A DNA stretch of 64,000 nt from Paenarthrobacter sp. JL.01a (GTDB lineage: Bacteria; Actinomycetota; Actinomycetes; Actinomycetales; Micrococcaceae): assembly GCF_025452095.1 (NCBI RefSeq), contig NZ_CP104877.1:1178001-1242000 (forward strand), read 5' to 3'. The notes beneath the pieces are model-generated. The model was given only the letters and a program-made list of their open reading frames with translations, did not search any database and was not told the DNA's origin. Below are positions 8,519 to 16,678 of the stretch, piece by piece. A program made the translations under genes and the position numbers. The first letter of the stretch is position 1. Each line of letters opens with the position of its first letter.

Positions 8519-9004
8519 TCAATCTTCTGTGATCTGTTCCCGCAAGATATCCGCGTGCCCGCAATGCTGGGCCAGTTCACGCAGCATGTGCAGATAGACC
8601 CAGCGAAGGGGCAGCGGTCCGCGGCGGTTGCCGTGGAGAAGATCGTCCAGCTCAAGGCCGGACGTAGCCTTCCGCGAAGCTTCGCAGGCGGCCGAGTAGT
8701 CCGCTCGGATGCTGGCGATCGTGTCGTAGTCACCGAGGATGAAGGACTCATCCGGTGTGGCCGGGATGCCAATCTCGGCCCGAGACCTGCAGGTTATGGC
8801 TTCATCGAACCACACTTTTTCCACGAAAGTCGCGTGCTTCACGAGGCCCAGAAGCGTCGTACGCGAGGGGACCAGCCGCCGTCGTGCTTGTTCTTCGGTG
8901 AGTCCGTCCAAACATGCTTCCAAGGCCCGGCGGTGCTCATCCAGGAACGCCTCGAATTGCGTCCGGATGTCCTCGTGGGTGACGTCCTGCGTGGAGGCGC
9001 TCAT
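8519..9004 (-). CDS. DinB-family (DUF664-like) four-helix protein
   Basis: A 161-aa DinB-like protein. The helices carry [15 protein letters not shown] and a late [18 protein letters not shown], placing His residues where DinB/YfiT proteins bind a metal. Such proteins in actinobacteria include mycothiol-dependent transferases. ATG 9004 overlaps the stop of the upstream VOC gene (ATGA), so the two are co-translated. A longer reading to 9352 is a shadow over the VOC gene and was not used. Confidence 0.85.
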   Translation of the reverse strand: MSASTQDVTHEDIRTQFEAFLDEHRRALEACLDGLTEEQARRRLVPSRTTLLGLVKHATFVEKVWFDEAITCRSRAEIGIPATPDESFILGDYDTIASIRADYSAACEASRKATSGLELDDLLHGNRRGPLPLRWVYLHMLRELAQHCGHADILREQITED

Positions 9005-9432
9005 GCGAAAACCACCGTACCGTCCTCGTCGATCTGCCAGCCCGGGTTGTGCGCGATCTCCCAGACGATGCCGTTGGGATCCTTGACGTGCCCGTGGAAG
9101 ATGCCGCCGAAAGCGCCTGGCTGTGCGGGTTTGACCAGCGTGGCGCCGGCAACCACAAGTGCGTCGATAGTGTTGGAAACCTCTGCTGCGCTGCCGACGT
9201 TGTGCGAGAGTGTCACGCCGCTGACACCAACGGTTTGCCTGCCGCTGGCCAGATCCTGGTCGAACTTTTCGGCGTCGAACAGGCCGAGCATCAAACCCGG
9301 CGCAACCTGGAAGAAGAGGATTTCGCCGGGCACGTCCATTAGCGGGTCCCAACCGAGCCCGTCCTTGTAAAAGGCTCGGGCCCGGTCGAGATCAGGCGTG
9401 GCGAACGTGATGAAGTGCAGTCGCTGGTCCAT
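9001..9432 (-). CDS. VOC-family (glyoxalase/bleomycin-resistance-like) protein
   Basis: A 143-aa vicinal-oxygen-chelate fold protein with two beta-alpha-beta repeats: [23 protein letters not shown] at the start and a C-terminal [18 protein letters not shown] proteins include lyases, dioxygenases and antibiotic-binding proteins. It forms a two-gene unit with the DinB-like gene, a pairing that suggests thiol-dependent detoxification, by inference only. Confidence 0.88.
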   Translation of the reverse strand: MDQRLHFITFATPDLDRARAFYKDGLGWDPLMDVPGEILFFQVAPGLMLGLFDAEKFDQDLASGRQTVGVSGVTLSHNVGSAAEVSNTIDALVVAGATLVKPAQPGAFGGIFHGHVKDPNGIVWEIAHNPGWQIDEDGTVVFA

Positions 9433-9467
9433 ACGGACATGCTAGCGACCGGGTACGACGCCGGGAC

Positions 9468-10238
9468 TTAGGCAAGGTGCTGACGGGTACCGTTCAGGTG
9501 GGAAGCCTGGGCGTCGAAGAGCGCGGCGATGTGTTCGGCAAGTTCCTTGACGTGCGTGTAGCCGGGGAACTTGCGGTGCGGGGCGGCCTCCTTCATGGCG
9601 TCGTCCAAGAGGGCTTTCACAACGAAAACCACCGCGGCCGAGGTCTGTTCCTTGGGCTCAGTCTTGTGGTCTGACTGTGCTGCTTTGAAGCCGTCCGCGA
9701 CGCCGAGGACCCAAGCTTCGGAGGCAGCCTTGATGGCCGAGTAGCTCGCACCACCGGCGGTCGGGTTCGCTGCTGCCGTGGCGGAAACAATAGCCAAGCG
9801 ACCCCGCGGTGATGCCTCCAAATCCGGGTAGAAGACGCGGGAGGTGTTCCGGAGCGTGGTCATGATGCTGGTGTGCAGGACGTCCCAATCGTCATCCTTC
9901 TGACCCGTGATTCCGTCGCCTCCGCGCCAACCGCCGACCAGGTGGATGAGGCCGTCCACTGGTCCCAGGTCGCTTCGAACTGCGGCCGCCAGCTTCTCCA
10001 CCGACTCAAGGTTCGCCAGGTTGCACGTGTAGGGGAGGACGCCGTCGTGGTTCCGGGCGAGCTCTTCCAGGCGGGCGGCGTCGAGGTCGACGGCGGCAAC
10101 GCGGGCGCCTGCAGCGAGAAGCGCGGCGACAACCGCCTGCCCGGCGGCGCTCGTGGATCCTGCCACCACGACATTCGGGCCCGGGGTGGATGCCACGTCG
10201 TTGTGGCCATTCGTAGTCGGCAAGGTGTGTCCTTCCAT
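9468..10238 (-). CDS. Short-chain dehydrogenase/reductase
   Basis: A 256-aa classical-size SDR. GSTSAAGQAVVAALLAAGARV is the nucleotide-binding start and YSAIK in ASYSAIKAASEAW provides Tyr and Lys of the active site. LVGGWRGGDG replaces the usual NNAG motif, seen in some atypical SDRs. ATG 10238 is preferred over an upstream TTG at 10277, since the extra residues look unlike coding sequence; no clear ribosome-binding site is seen for either. Substrate unknown. Confidence 0.8.
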   Translation of the reverse strand: MEGHTLPTTNGHNDVASTPGPNVVVAGSTSAAGQAVVAALLAAGARVAAVDLDAARLEELARNHDGVLPYTCNLANLESVEKLAAAVRSDLGPVDGLIHLVGGWRGGDGITGQKDDDWDVLHTSIMTTLRNTSRVFYPDLEASPRGRLAIVSATAAANPTAGGASYSAIKAASEAWVLGVADGFKAAQSDHKTEPKEQTSAAVVFVVKALLDDAMKEAAPHRKFPGYTHVKELAEHIAALFDAQASHLNGTRQHLA

Positions 10239-10417
10239 AGGGTGTTGAGGGTTGGAAGGAGCATATCCACTCAACAAGTGGAACTAATGTTTTATAGGCG
10301 TTAGGGCAAGAAAGTCTAATGCTTCTGCGGTGCCCAATGCCGTTAGGCCGCTGGCGGGTGGCGCTCCTTGAAATGGGACTGTTGAGGGGTAGTCAGCGGC
10401 GGTGGGAGGATGGAGCA

Positions 10418-11107
10418 GTGGAACCCCTCTTCGACTTCCTTGGCAGTTACTGGTGGCTCATCTTTCCCATCGGCGGGATGGCCGGCGGATGGGCCAGGTC
10501 ATGGTCCAAAGCCAGCGAAGAGCGGCATCGCCGCAAGGTGGAACTGTTGAAGCTGCGAAACCAGTTGGCCGTTCACGAGGAAGCGAACCAGGCTGAGGTG
10601 GTTTCCCTGATGGCCGCGCACGATTCCGTGAATCACAGGTGGCTGGACTACGAGCTCGACGTCGGGAACCTCATCGATTTCCCCCTCATGACAGACGTTC
10701 GTGAGCCACTGACCGTCGCTTTCCTGCGCGCCAAGAAGGAAGCCGACGGCTTGCGTCCCGGAGTGCCGGAAGAAATTTCGACGCCGGCCCGGCTCGCCGA
10801 GTACCGCGCGGCAGTCCACAGCTACGAACTGGCATTCGACGTTGCCGAGCGGGAAGCCCGGCGTATCAAGGACGGGAACTTCTCAGGCCCCGAGCGGCAA
10901 CGGCTGGCGACGGCACGGAAGCTGCTGCGCATCGCCGAGGACACAGCCGCCACCCCGGCCGAACGTCAAACGGCGTACAAGCGGGCCCGGAAGGAACTCG
11001 ATGGATTGATCGTCCTGCCCGAGGCGACGGTTGCCGCATTGGAAGGCAAAATCGCGGGGATGCTGGACGAACGAAGAGACCCCGACACGGACGCCCGGTT
11101 GGCATAA
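10418..11107 (+). CDS. Membrane-anchored coiled-coil protein, unknown
   Basis: A 229-aa protein with one N-terminal membrane segment (YWWLIFPIGGMAGGWARSW) followed by a long charged, helical cytoplasmic part rich in Lys, Arg and Glu (EERHRRKVELLKLRNQLAVHEE onward). GTG 10418 follows GGGAGGA with 7-base spacing; the open frame continues upstream without support. No family recognised. Small membrane-anchored helical proteins of this sort are common in Arthrobacter-like genomes. Confidence 0.65.
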   Translation: MEPLFDFLGSYWWLIFPIGGMAGGWARSWSKASEERHRRKVELLKLRNQLAVHEEANQAEVVSLMAAHDSVNHRWLDYELDVGNLIDFPLMTDVREPLTVAFLRAKKEADGLRPGVPEEISTPARLAEYRAAVHSYELAFDVAEREARRIKDGNFSGPERQRLATARKLLRIAEDTAATPAERQTAYKRARKELDGLIVLPEATVAALEGKIAGMLDERRDPDTDARLA

Positions 11108-11115
11108 CAGGTGCG

Positions 11116-11631
11116 CTAGATGGACGAACCTAACTCCACGCCCATCACCGTCCGCACCGTGGAACCTTCAAGGTCATCCTCCAGGTGCCTCATCCCCAGA
11201 TGCTCTGCTACGCACCGCGAAGCCATGTTGTCGGGGTGGATGATCGCAACTAGCAGGCTGACGCCCACCACGTCCCGGGCGTACTCCAGGCAGGCCAAAG
11301 CCGCTTCCGTGGCATATCCGCGACCCTGAAGCTCCACGCGTACGTGATATCCGACCTCCAGCTCCAACCGGTCATTGACGTTCTGCCACGTTAGCCCGCA
11401 GTCTCCCACGAATTCGCCGTCGTGCGTCTCGACGAGCCACAACCCGTATCCGTGGCGGGCATAGTTCCCCTGGTTCCAGGCGATCCAAGCCGCTGCTTCG
11501 TCGCGGGATTTGGGTGCCGGGTAGAACGTCATAACCTTGGGGTCGCCGAGCATCGAAGCCATGGCGTCAAGATCCGCAGGCGTCATCTCGCGAAAAAGCA
11601 ATCGGGAGGTCGGATGGGGGAGCACCCCCAC
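11116..11631 (-). CDS. GNAT acetyltransferase, RimJ/RimL-like
   Basis: A 171-aa N-acetyltransferase. It opens with TSRLLFREMTPADLDAMASML, typical of the RimL-like branch, and carries VRVELQGRGYATEAALACLEYA, whose QGRGYA loop binds the pyrophosphate of acetyl-CoA. Length is normal. Its 3' end lies 8 bases from the convergent coiled-coil gene. The acceptor substrate is unknown. Confidence 0.85.
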   Translation of the reverse strand: MGVLPHPTSRLLFREMTPADLDAMASMLGDPKVMTFYPAPKSRDEAAAWIAWNQGNYARHGYGLWLVETHDGEFVGDCGLTWQNVNDRLELEVGYHVRVELQGRGYATEAALACLEYARDVVGVSLLVAIIHPDNMASRCVAEHLGMRHLEDDLEGSTVRTVMGVELGSSI

Positions 11632-11678
11632 AGCCTACAGAGTGGCGCTCCCGACCATTGGCCCGCCGCCGGCGACCA

Positions 11679-12095
11679 TCAGCCCCGGCCCATGCTCGTC
11701 GAGGGGTCGCCGCCACCCTCTGACGGATCGGCCCGGAGGTCGTCGGGATCACCGCTGGGAAGCCCCGCCGGACCAGCAACGTCGCCTGAAGCAGCCGATG
11801 CCGCGGTGGCGTCTTGGCTGCCTCGCTGAGTGCCGACGTCGTCACCCTGATTGGTGGAGTCCTGTCCGCCGTAGGGTTCTCCGACAGAGCGGCGTCGCCC
11901 GGTGGGGCGGTCCTCCTTGGGAGGGAGGTCCTCATCCATGGCGTTGGAGCCTTCGCTGATGGACGAGTAGACCTGAATGTCGTCGTCCTTCTCGCCGGGT
12001 TCCGGGACATTGTCCTTTTTCACGGGACCGGAAGTGCCTGCCAGATCTTCCATGGCATTTTCAGTGGCCTTGCGGATGCTGTCTTCTACGCCCAT
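11679..12095 (-). CDS. Acidic, disordered small protein
   Basis: A 138-aa protein that looks intrinsically disordered: rich in Gly, Ser, Asp, Glu and Pro, with no hydrophobic core. Only the first 20 residues (GVEDSIRKATENAMEDLAGT) could form an amphipathic helix, somewhat like CsbD or Rv0909-type stress proteins. ATG 12095 is supported by AAAGGAG 8 bases upstream. A 6-bp inverted repeat AGTAAG-ccta-CTTACT lies 64 bases upstream of the start. Function unknown; a stress or desiccation role is only a guess. Confidence 0.6.
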   Translation of the reverse strand: MGVEDSIRKATENAMEDLAGTSGPVKKDNVPEPGEKDDDIQVYSSISEGSNAMDEDLPPKEDRPTGRRRSVGEPYGGQDSTNQGDDVGTQRGSQDATAASAASGDVAGPAGLPSGDPDDLRADPSEGGGDPSTSMGRG

Positions 12096-12263
12096 CTGAT
12101 GACTCCTTTGCATGAATGGTTCATTGTTGGGCCGCGGTATGGTGGGCCGCGCTTGCATAGTAAGCCTACTTACTTATTGTGTCGTCTGTAAACGTTCCCG
12201 GGGTTGACAAAACGGGATGTGGGTGTGGGTGTTGCCGCAGGTCAGGTCGTCTTGCGATGCACT

Positions 12264-12292
12264 TTGTACCGGTGATCGTTGGGCGATAAGGT
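12264..12292 (+). promoter_or_regulatory. Candidate promoter of the GAF-ANTAR gene
   Basis: TTGTAC (12264-12269) and TAAGGT (12287-12292) with 17-base spacing, about 80 bases before the chosen start of the GAF-ANTAR gene. Confidence 0.4.
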
Positions 12293-12375
12293 ATTGCCAG
12301 ACCGTTTTGCAGAGGGCGGCCCTTTTCGCTCCTTTGCTGTCTGCTGGGGACGCTTTTCAGTCAGTAGGAACGTGC

Positions 12376-13113
12376 ATGGTCAACCCCCTCCCCGAGCAGG
12401 AAGCTCTCCAGAACGGATACTTTTTGGATCTGGTTCTGGGTAGCGAAGACGTTGAGGCATTTCTCAGCGACCTCGCAGCTTTCTCCGCCGAGAGTCTCTC
12501 CCACTCGGAGAGCCCCGTCTTCAGTGGCATTACCGTATTACGCCGCAAGAAGTCGGCAACCGCTGCCAGCAGCGACGAGCGTGCACGCGTCATGGATCAA
12601 CTCCAGAGCACTTTTGACGGTCCCTGTCTTACGGCCATGGACAAACTCACGCCTGTGCTGGTTGAGGACCTTCTGAGCGAGCACCGCTGGCCCGAATATG
12701 TCCGGGCTGCCTCAGACCAGGGCCTGCGCTCGATCCTCAGTGTGCCGCTGATGGTCGAAGGCGACACCCGCGCTGCCCTGAACCTTTACTCAGAGAAGGT
12801 CAAGGCTTTCAGCGATACGGACGTGGAGCGCGCCGAGGTCTTTGCCCTGCACGCATCCAAGTCCCTCCGGCTCGCCCTGAAAATCGCCCAACTCAGCGAC
12901 GCCCGGAACGACATGGCAGCGGCAATGCAGTCGCGTACGGTGATTGACCTGGCGGTCGGCGCGATCATGGCCCAGAACCATTGCAGCCAAGACGAGGCGT
13001 TCACCATCCTCCGGACTGCTTCCAGCAACCGGAACATCAAGCTGCGGCACTTGGCCAAGTCCATCATCGCCGCCGTTTCCTCGGGGAAGATCACCACGCA
13101 CTTCGAGGAGTGA
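12376..13113 (+). CDS. GAF-ANTAR transcription antitermination regulator
   Basis: A 245-aa protein with an N-terminal GAF-like sensor domain (about residues 20-165, including LRSILSVPLMVEGDTRAALNLY) and a C-terminal ANTAR domain (VIDLAVGAIMAQNHCSQDEAFTILRTAS, then LAKSIIAAVSS). ANTAR domains bind paired hexaloop RNA hairpins and prevent termination. ATG 12376 follows AGGAA. This architecture is frequent in Micrococcaceae and mycobacteria. The MFS gene 75 bases downstream is a possible target; the short gap shows no obvious double hairpin. Confidence 0.9.
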   Translation: MVNPLPEQEALQNGYFLDLVLGSEDVEAFLSDLAAFSAESLSHSESPVFSGITVLRRKKSATAASSDERARVMDQLQSTFDGPCLTAMDKLTPVLVEDLLSEHRWPEYVRAASDQGLRSILSVPLMVEGDTRAALNLYSEKVKAFSDTDVERAEVFALHASKSLRLALKIAQLSDARNDMAAAMQSRTVIDLAVGAIMAQNHCSQDEAFTILRTASSNRNIKLRHLAKSIIAAVSSGKITTHFEE

Positions 13114-13187
13114 ACCCCCAGCCCCCAAAGTCCGCCCTGTGGCCCCCGTTTGGTAACCCGAGGCAACCATGGAGCAGACTGGGTTGG

Positions 13188-14552
13188 GTGACCGCCAACA
13201 AACCCCGTCCCGGACTCGCGATTGCAGCACTGAGCCTTGGAACGGCGCTGAACCCGCTGAACTCGTCCATGATCGCTGTGGCATTGGTGGTCCTTCGGGA
13301 GCATTTTGCGCTCGACGTCGCCACGGTCACCTGGGTAATCACCTCGTTCTACCTGGCATCGGCGGCGGGCCAGCCGCTCATGGGCAGGCTCGCGGACCGT
13401 TTCGGGCCCCGCCGGTTGTTCATGTTCGGCATGGCCTTGGTCGCGGTTACCTGCGCGATCGCGCCCTTCCTGCCCAACTTCGCGCTCGTCTGTGTGGCCC
13501 GTGCCCTCATGGCGGTGGGGACCGCCACCGCCTACCCGTCCGCCGTCGTGATGGTCACCGAACTAAGCCGGCTGGCGAACTTGCCGTCCACCCGGCCGCT
13601 GGGCCGGATCCAGATGGCCAACACCTCGGCCGCTGCTGTGGGTCCCGTGGTGGGCGGCCTGTTGGTGAGCCTGGTGGGGTGGCAGGCGCTGTTCGCGATC
13701 AACGTGCCCATCGCGTTGCTCGCGTTGTTTGTTGTCCGGCAAACGGCACCTGCCGATTCGGGCCGGGAGACCGGTTCGCTGGGAACGCTGATACGGGATT
13801 CCGACATCCCCGGCATTCTTGCCTTCGTCACCTCGCTCATGCTCGCCATGATGGCCCTGCTCAACGTACTGCCGGGATACCGCTGGTATCTGCTGGGTGC
13901 CGCTACGGTGATTGGCGCGCTCTTTGCCTGGCGCGAGTTGAGGTTCCGGCCACCGTTCCTTGACCTTCGGCTGCTGGGACGCAACCGGCCGCTGCTGCTG
14001 GTCTACCTGCTCTTCATCGTCTTCAGCGGCGTGTATTACTTTGCGTTCTTCGGACTACCGCAGTTGCTGCAGGAAGCAGGCCATTACGACGCCGGTGTAG
14101 TAGGGCTGCTGATGCTGCCCCTTGCGGCGTTGTCGGTTGTAGTGACGCCGCTGACGGTGCGGTTTATTGAGCGGTTCGGCGTCCGTTCTGTGTTGATCAC
14201 CGGGGTGTTGATCCTGACCCTTGCCTCCGGTGCGTTGGGATTCCTCACGGTGTCGCTCTGGGTGCCGGTGGTGTTTGTCCTCACCGCGTTGATGGGCGTT
14301 CCGTATGGCATGGTCAGCACGGCCTCCAACCAAGGTCTCTACGTTTCCGCCCGGCCAGAGGAGAGGGGAGTGGCTGCGGGAATCTTCCAGACGTGCCGCT
14401 ACCTCGGGGCCATTACGGCGACTGTCCTGATCGGTGTGCTCTACGGCTCGGGCGTGAACCAGGCCAATTGGGGGCTGATGGTCCTTGTGATGCTGGGGCT
14501 GAGCGCGGTGGTGCTGGTGCTGGCTGTGATGTGGCGGAAGCCCGCTGCTTAG
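13188..14552 (+). CDS. MFS transporter, probable drug exporter
   Basis: A 454-aa major facilitator with about 12 or more membrane segments. GRLADRFGPRRLFMFG after helix 2 is the A-motif; the start LNSSMIAVALVVLREHF is typical of DHA2-style exporters. GTG 13188 is chosen as the last start before the first helix; its ribosome-binding site is poor and the frame is open upstream into the previous gene. Substrate unknown. Located directly behind the GAF-ANTAR regulator on the same strand. Confidence 0.8.
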   Translation: MTANKPRPGLAIAALSLGTALNPLNSSMIAVALVVLREHFALDVATVTWVITSFYLASAAGQPLMGRLADRFGPRRLFMFGMALVAVTCAIAPFLPNFALVCVARALMAVGTATAYPSAVVMVTELSRLANLPSTRPLGRIQMANTSAAAVGPVVGGLLVSLVGWQALFAINVPIALLALFVVRQTAPADSGRETGSLGTLIRDSDIPGILAFVTSLMLAMMALLNVLPGYRWYLLGAATVIGALFAWRELRFRPPFLDLRLLGRNRPLLLVYLLFIVFSGVYYFAFFGLPQLLQEAGHYDAGVVGLLMLPLAALSVVVTPLTVRFIERFGVRSVLITGVLILTLASGALGFLTVSLWVPVVFVLTALMGVPYGMVSTASNQGLYVSARPEERGVAAGIFQTCRYLGAITATVLIGVLYGSGVNQANWGLMVLVMLGLSAVVLVLAVMWRKPAA

Positions 14553-14564
14553 CGGGGACAACGA

Positions 14565-14597
14565 AACGGGACCCTGGCTGTGTGCCAAGGTCCCGTT
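14565..14597. terminator. Bidirectional hairpin between MFS and terC
   Basis: Stem AACGGGACC-c-TGGC / GCCA-a-GGTCCCGTT with a short loop, lying between two convergent gene ends. No T-run, but the position and stability fit a shared terminator. Confidence 0.8.
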
Positions 14598-14608
14598 CCA
14601 TAGTGCGG

Positions 14609-15796
14609 TTAGCGGTTGAGGAAGGCCTCGTGCTGGCGGTGTGCCTCCGCCACTTGCTCGCGGATCTTGTCCACGTCCTTGGCCTTGTTCCGGTACTTCA
14701 GGGGCATCTGCACGATCTGTGCTTCCTCGGCAGTCAGGGCGCGGTAGATGCGTTTGCGTTCGTTGGCGTCGGCCGTGTAGTCCAGGTCCAGGTAGTCCAC
14801 CGCATGGCGGCGGGCGTTGTTGATGGCCGTCTGTGCCTTGCCAGCCGGGCTCAGGAGGGAGAGCGCCACCGTGATGACGAGGGTTCCGATGATCACCGAC
14901 AAGGAGAAGCCGGTGGTGATTTCGATGACGTTGACGTGCTCGCCGTCGTTGATGAACGGCAGGTTGTTTTCGTGAAGGGCGTGCAGGATCAGCTTGACGC
15001 CGATGAACGCGAGGATGGCTGCAAGCCCGTAGGAGAGGTAGATGAGGCGGTCCAGCAGGCCGTCGATCAGGAAGTAGAGCTGGCGCAGGCCCATCAGTGA
15101 GAATGCCGTGGCCGTGAAGACGATGAATACGTTCTGGGTGAGGCCGAAGATCGCGGGGATGGAGTCGAGTGCGAACAGAATGTCGGTGCCACCGATCGCC
15201 ACCATCACCAGCAGCATGGGAGTCAGGGCACGCTTGCCGTTGACCATGGTGAAGAGCTTGTCGCCGTCGTACTTATCCGTGGTGTGGAAGAACTTCTTGG
15301 CCAGGCGGATGATGAAGTTGTTGGCTTGATCGTCGCCGTGGTCGCCGGGCTTAAGCAGGTTGCCGGCCGTGAGCAGCAGGATCAGGCCGAAGATGTAGAA
15401 CACCCAGGCGAACGAGTTGATCAGCGCAGCGCCCAGGAAAATGAAGCCGGTGCGGGCGATCAGCGAGAACACGATGCCGAACAGGAGGACTTTCTGCTGA
15501 TCCTCGCGCGGCACGCGGAAGCTCGCCATGATGATCAGGAACACGAAGAGGTTGTCGACCGAGAGTGCCTTCTCCGTGATGTATCCGGCGAAGTACTCGG
15601 AGCCCATCTGGGCTCCGCCGAAGACCAATACCAGGATGCCGAAGATGACGGCCAGCCCCACGTAGATGGAGGACCAGATGGCTGCTTCTTTGAGCGATGG
15701 GACGTGGGCTTTGCGGATGTGGAAGAAGTAGTCAAAGGCCAAAAGCGCCAGAATGACGACGATGGTGATGCCCCAGATGAGGGGTGAGACGGTCAT
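14609..15796 (-). CDS. TerC-family integral membrane protein
   Basis: A 395-aa TerC-like protein with about 9 membrane segments. The conserved acidic motifs of the family are present: KALSVDNLFVFLIIM in the first third and GGTDILFALDSIPAIFGLT later. TerC/Alx proteins are linked to metal (manganese) export and tellurite response. The C-terminal 60 residues are a charged cytoplasmic tail. ATG 15796 has AGGA 5 bases upstream. Monocistronic, convergent with the MFS gene. No convincing yybP-ykoY riboswitch was seen in the leader. Confidence 0.9.
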   Translation of the reverse strand: MTVSPLIWGITIVVILALLAFDYFFHIRKAHVPSLKEAAIWSSIYVGLAVIFGILVLVFGGAQMGSEYFAGYITEKALSVDNLFVFLIIMASFRVPREDQQKVLLFGIVFSLIARTGFIFLGAALINSFAWVFYIFGLILLLTAGNLLKPGDHGDDQANNFIIRLAKKFFHTTDKYDGDKLFTMVNGKRALTPMLLVMVAIGGTDILFALDSIPAIFGLTQNVFIVFTATAFSLMGLRQLYFLIDGLLDRLIYLSYGLAAILAFIGVKLILHALHENNLPFINDGEHVNVIEITTGFSLSVIIGTLVITVALSLLSPAGKAQTAINNARRHAVDYLDLDYTADANERKRIYRALTAEEAQIVQMPLKYRNKAKDVDKIREQVAEAHRQHEAFLNR

Positions 15797-15972
15797 ATGA
15801 TCCTGCTTTCGTGAGGCGCGCGAGTGGTGTTGCTCACCGAGGGTCAAACTCGTGGAATCAAATTTACCGGACGGGCTCACTTGCTGTCGGGTCGGCGGTC
15901 GGGGAGGAGTACGACGTCGGGTGGTTCAGAATGCTGGAAGGCGCGGCTTGCGTCCATTGAAATCTGGGGTAG

Positions 15973-16003
15973 CATCGTTATTATCAACTTGATAATAACG
16001 ATG
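15973..16003. promoter_or_regulatory. 31-bp perfect palindrome, probable NrtR operator
   Basis: CATCGTTATTATCAA and its exact complement flank one central base (15988). It ends 9 bases before the pnuC start. The operon it precedes ends with an NrtR-type Nudix regulator gene; NrtR proteins bind long AT-rich palindromes upstream of NAD genes. The assignment to this NrtR is inference from context. Confidence 0.85.
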
Positions 16004-16012
16004 GGAAAGATC

Positions 16013-16678
16013 ATGGATGCCCTGCTCGATTGGATGAACTCCGCAGCTGTTCCGAACCTCTTCGGTAGCCCTGTTAGCTGGATTGAAGTCATCGGGTTCG
16101 TCACGGGTGCTGCCTGCGTATACGGCGTTGCCCGACAGAAACTCTGGAGCTGGCCTGTTGGCATCGTTAACAACCTCGCCTTCATGATCCTGTTCCTGGG
16201 CGCCGGACTCTATGGCGACACGGTGCTACAGGTGATTTTCGGCGTCGTTGGCGCGTATGGCTGGTTCAACTGGATGCGGGGCAACCGCAACACTTCAGCG
16301 AAGGATGACCTTCCCATTCGTGACGCCAGCCGCCGGGAGACTGTGTGGGCAATTGGAGCCACGGCAGCTGCAACGGCGGTGGTAGGAATTGTTCTGGCAG
16401 TGGAAACCAATTCAACTGTCCCGTGGCCTGACGCCTTTATCTTGGCGGCGTCTCTCGTCGCGACGTGGGGCCAGGCCAAGAAGATCCTCCAGCAGTGGTA
16501 CGTCTGGATCGTCGTGGATGTTGTTTCAATCCCGTTGTACTTCGTGAAGGGGCTAACACTCACCGCGATTCTTTACATCGGTTTCCTCGCGCTCTGCGTT
16601 TACGGCTTGGTTGACTGGAAGCGGGTCCGCCGACTCGAAGCCCAGGAGCAGGCATCTGAAGGGGTTGTGTTGGTATGA
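16013..16678 (+). CDS. pnuC: PnuC-type nicotinamide riboside transporter
   Basis: A 221-aa integral membrane protein of the PnuC family, with about 7 helices; it has WSWPVGIVNNLAFMILFLGAGLYGD and GWFNWMRG, characteristic of the ligand-binding region. PnuC moves nicotinamide riboside into the cell by facilitated diffusion, driven by phosphorylation inside. ATG 16013 is chosen because GGGAAAG precedes it; the ATG at 16001 lies within the palindrome. The gene overlaps nadR by ATGA, fitting transport coupled to the kinase. Confidence 0.92.
   Translation: MDALLDWMNSAAVPNLFGSPVSWIEVIGFVTGAACVYGVARQKLWSWPVGIVNNLAFMILFLGAGLYGDTVLQVIFGVVGAYGWFNWMRGNRNTSAKDDLPIRDASRRETVWAIGATAAATAVVGIVLAVETNSTVPWPDAFILAASLVATWGQAKKILQQWYVWIVVDVVSIPLYFVKGLTLTAILYIGFLALCVYGLVDWKRVRRLEAQEQASEGVVLV

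Noticed and set aside
8507..9370. 287-aa plus-strand ORF at 8.5-9.4 kb
   Set aside because: It is antisense to the DinB and VOC genes, which have clear family motifs and ATGA coupling.
15797..15972. yybP-ykoY manganese riboswitch before terC
   Set aside because: TerC-like genes often have one, so the leader was checked on the minus strand. The conserved core elements were not found; the GGGGAGGAG seen is on the other strand.
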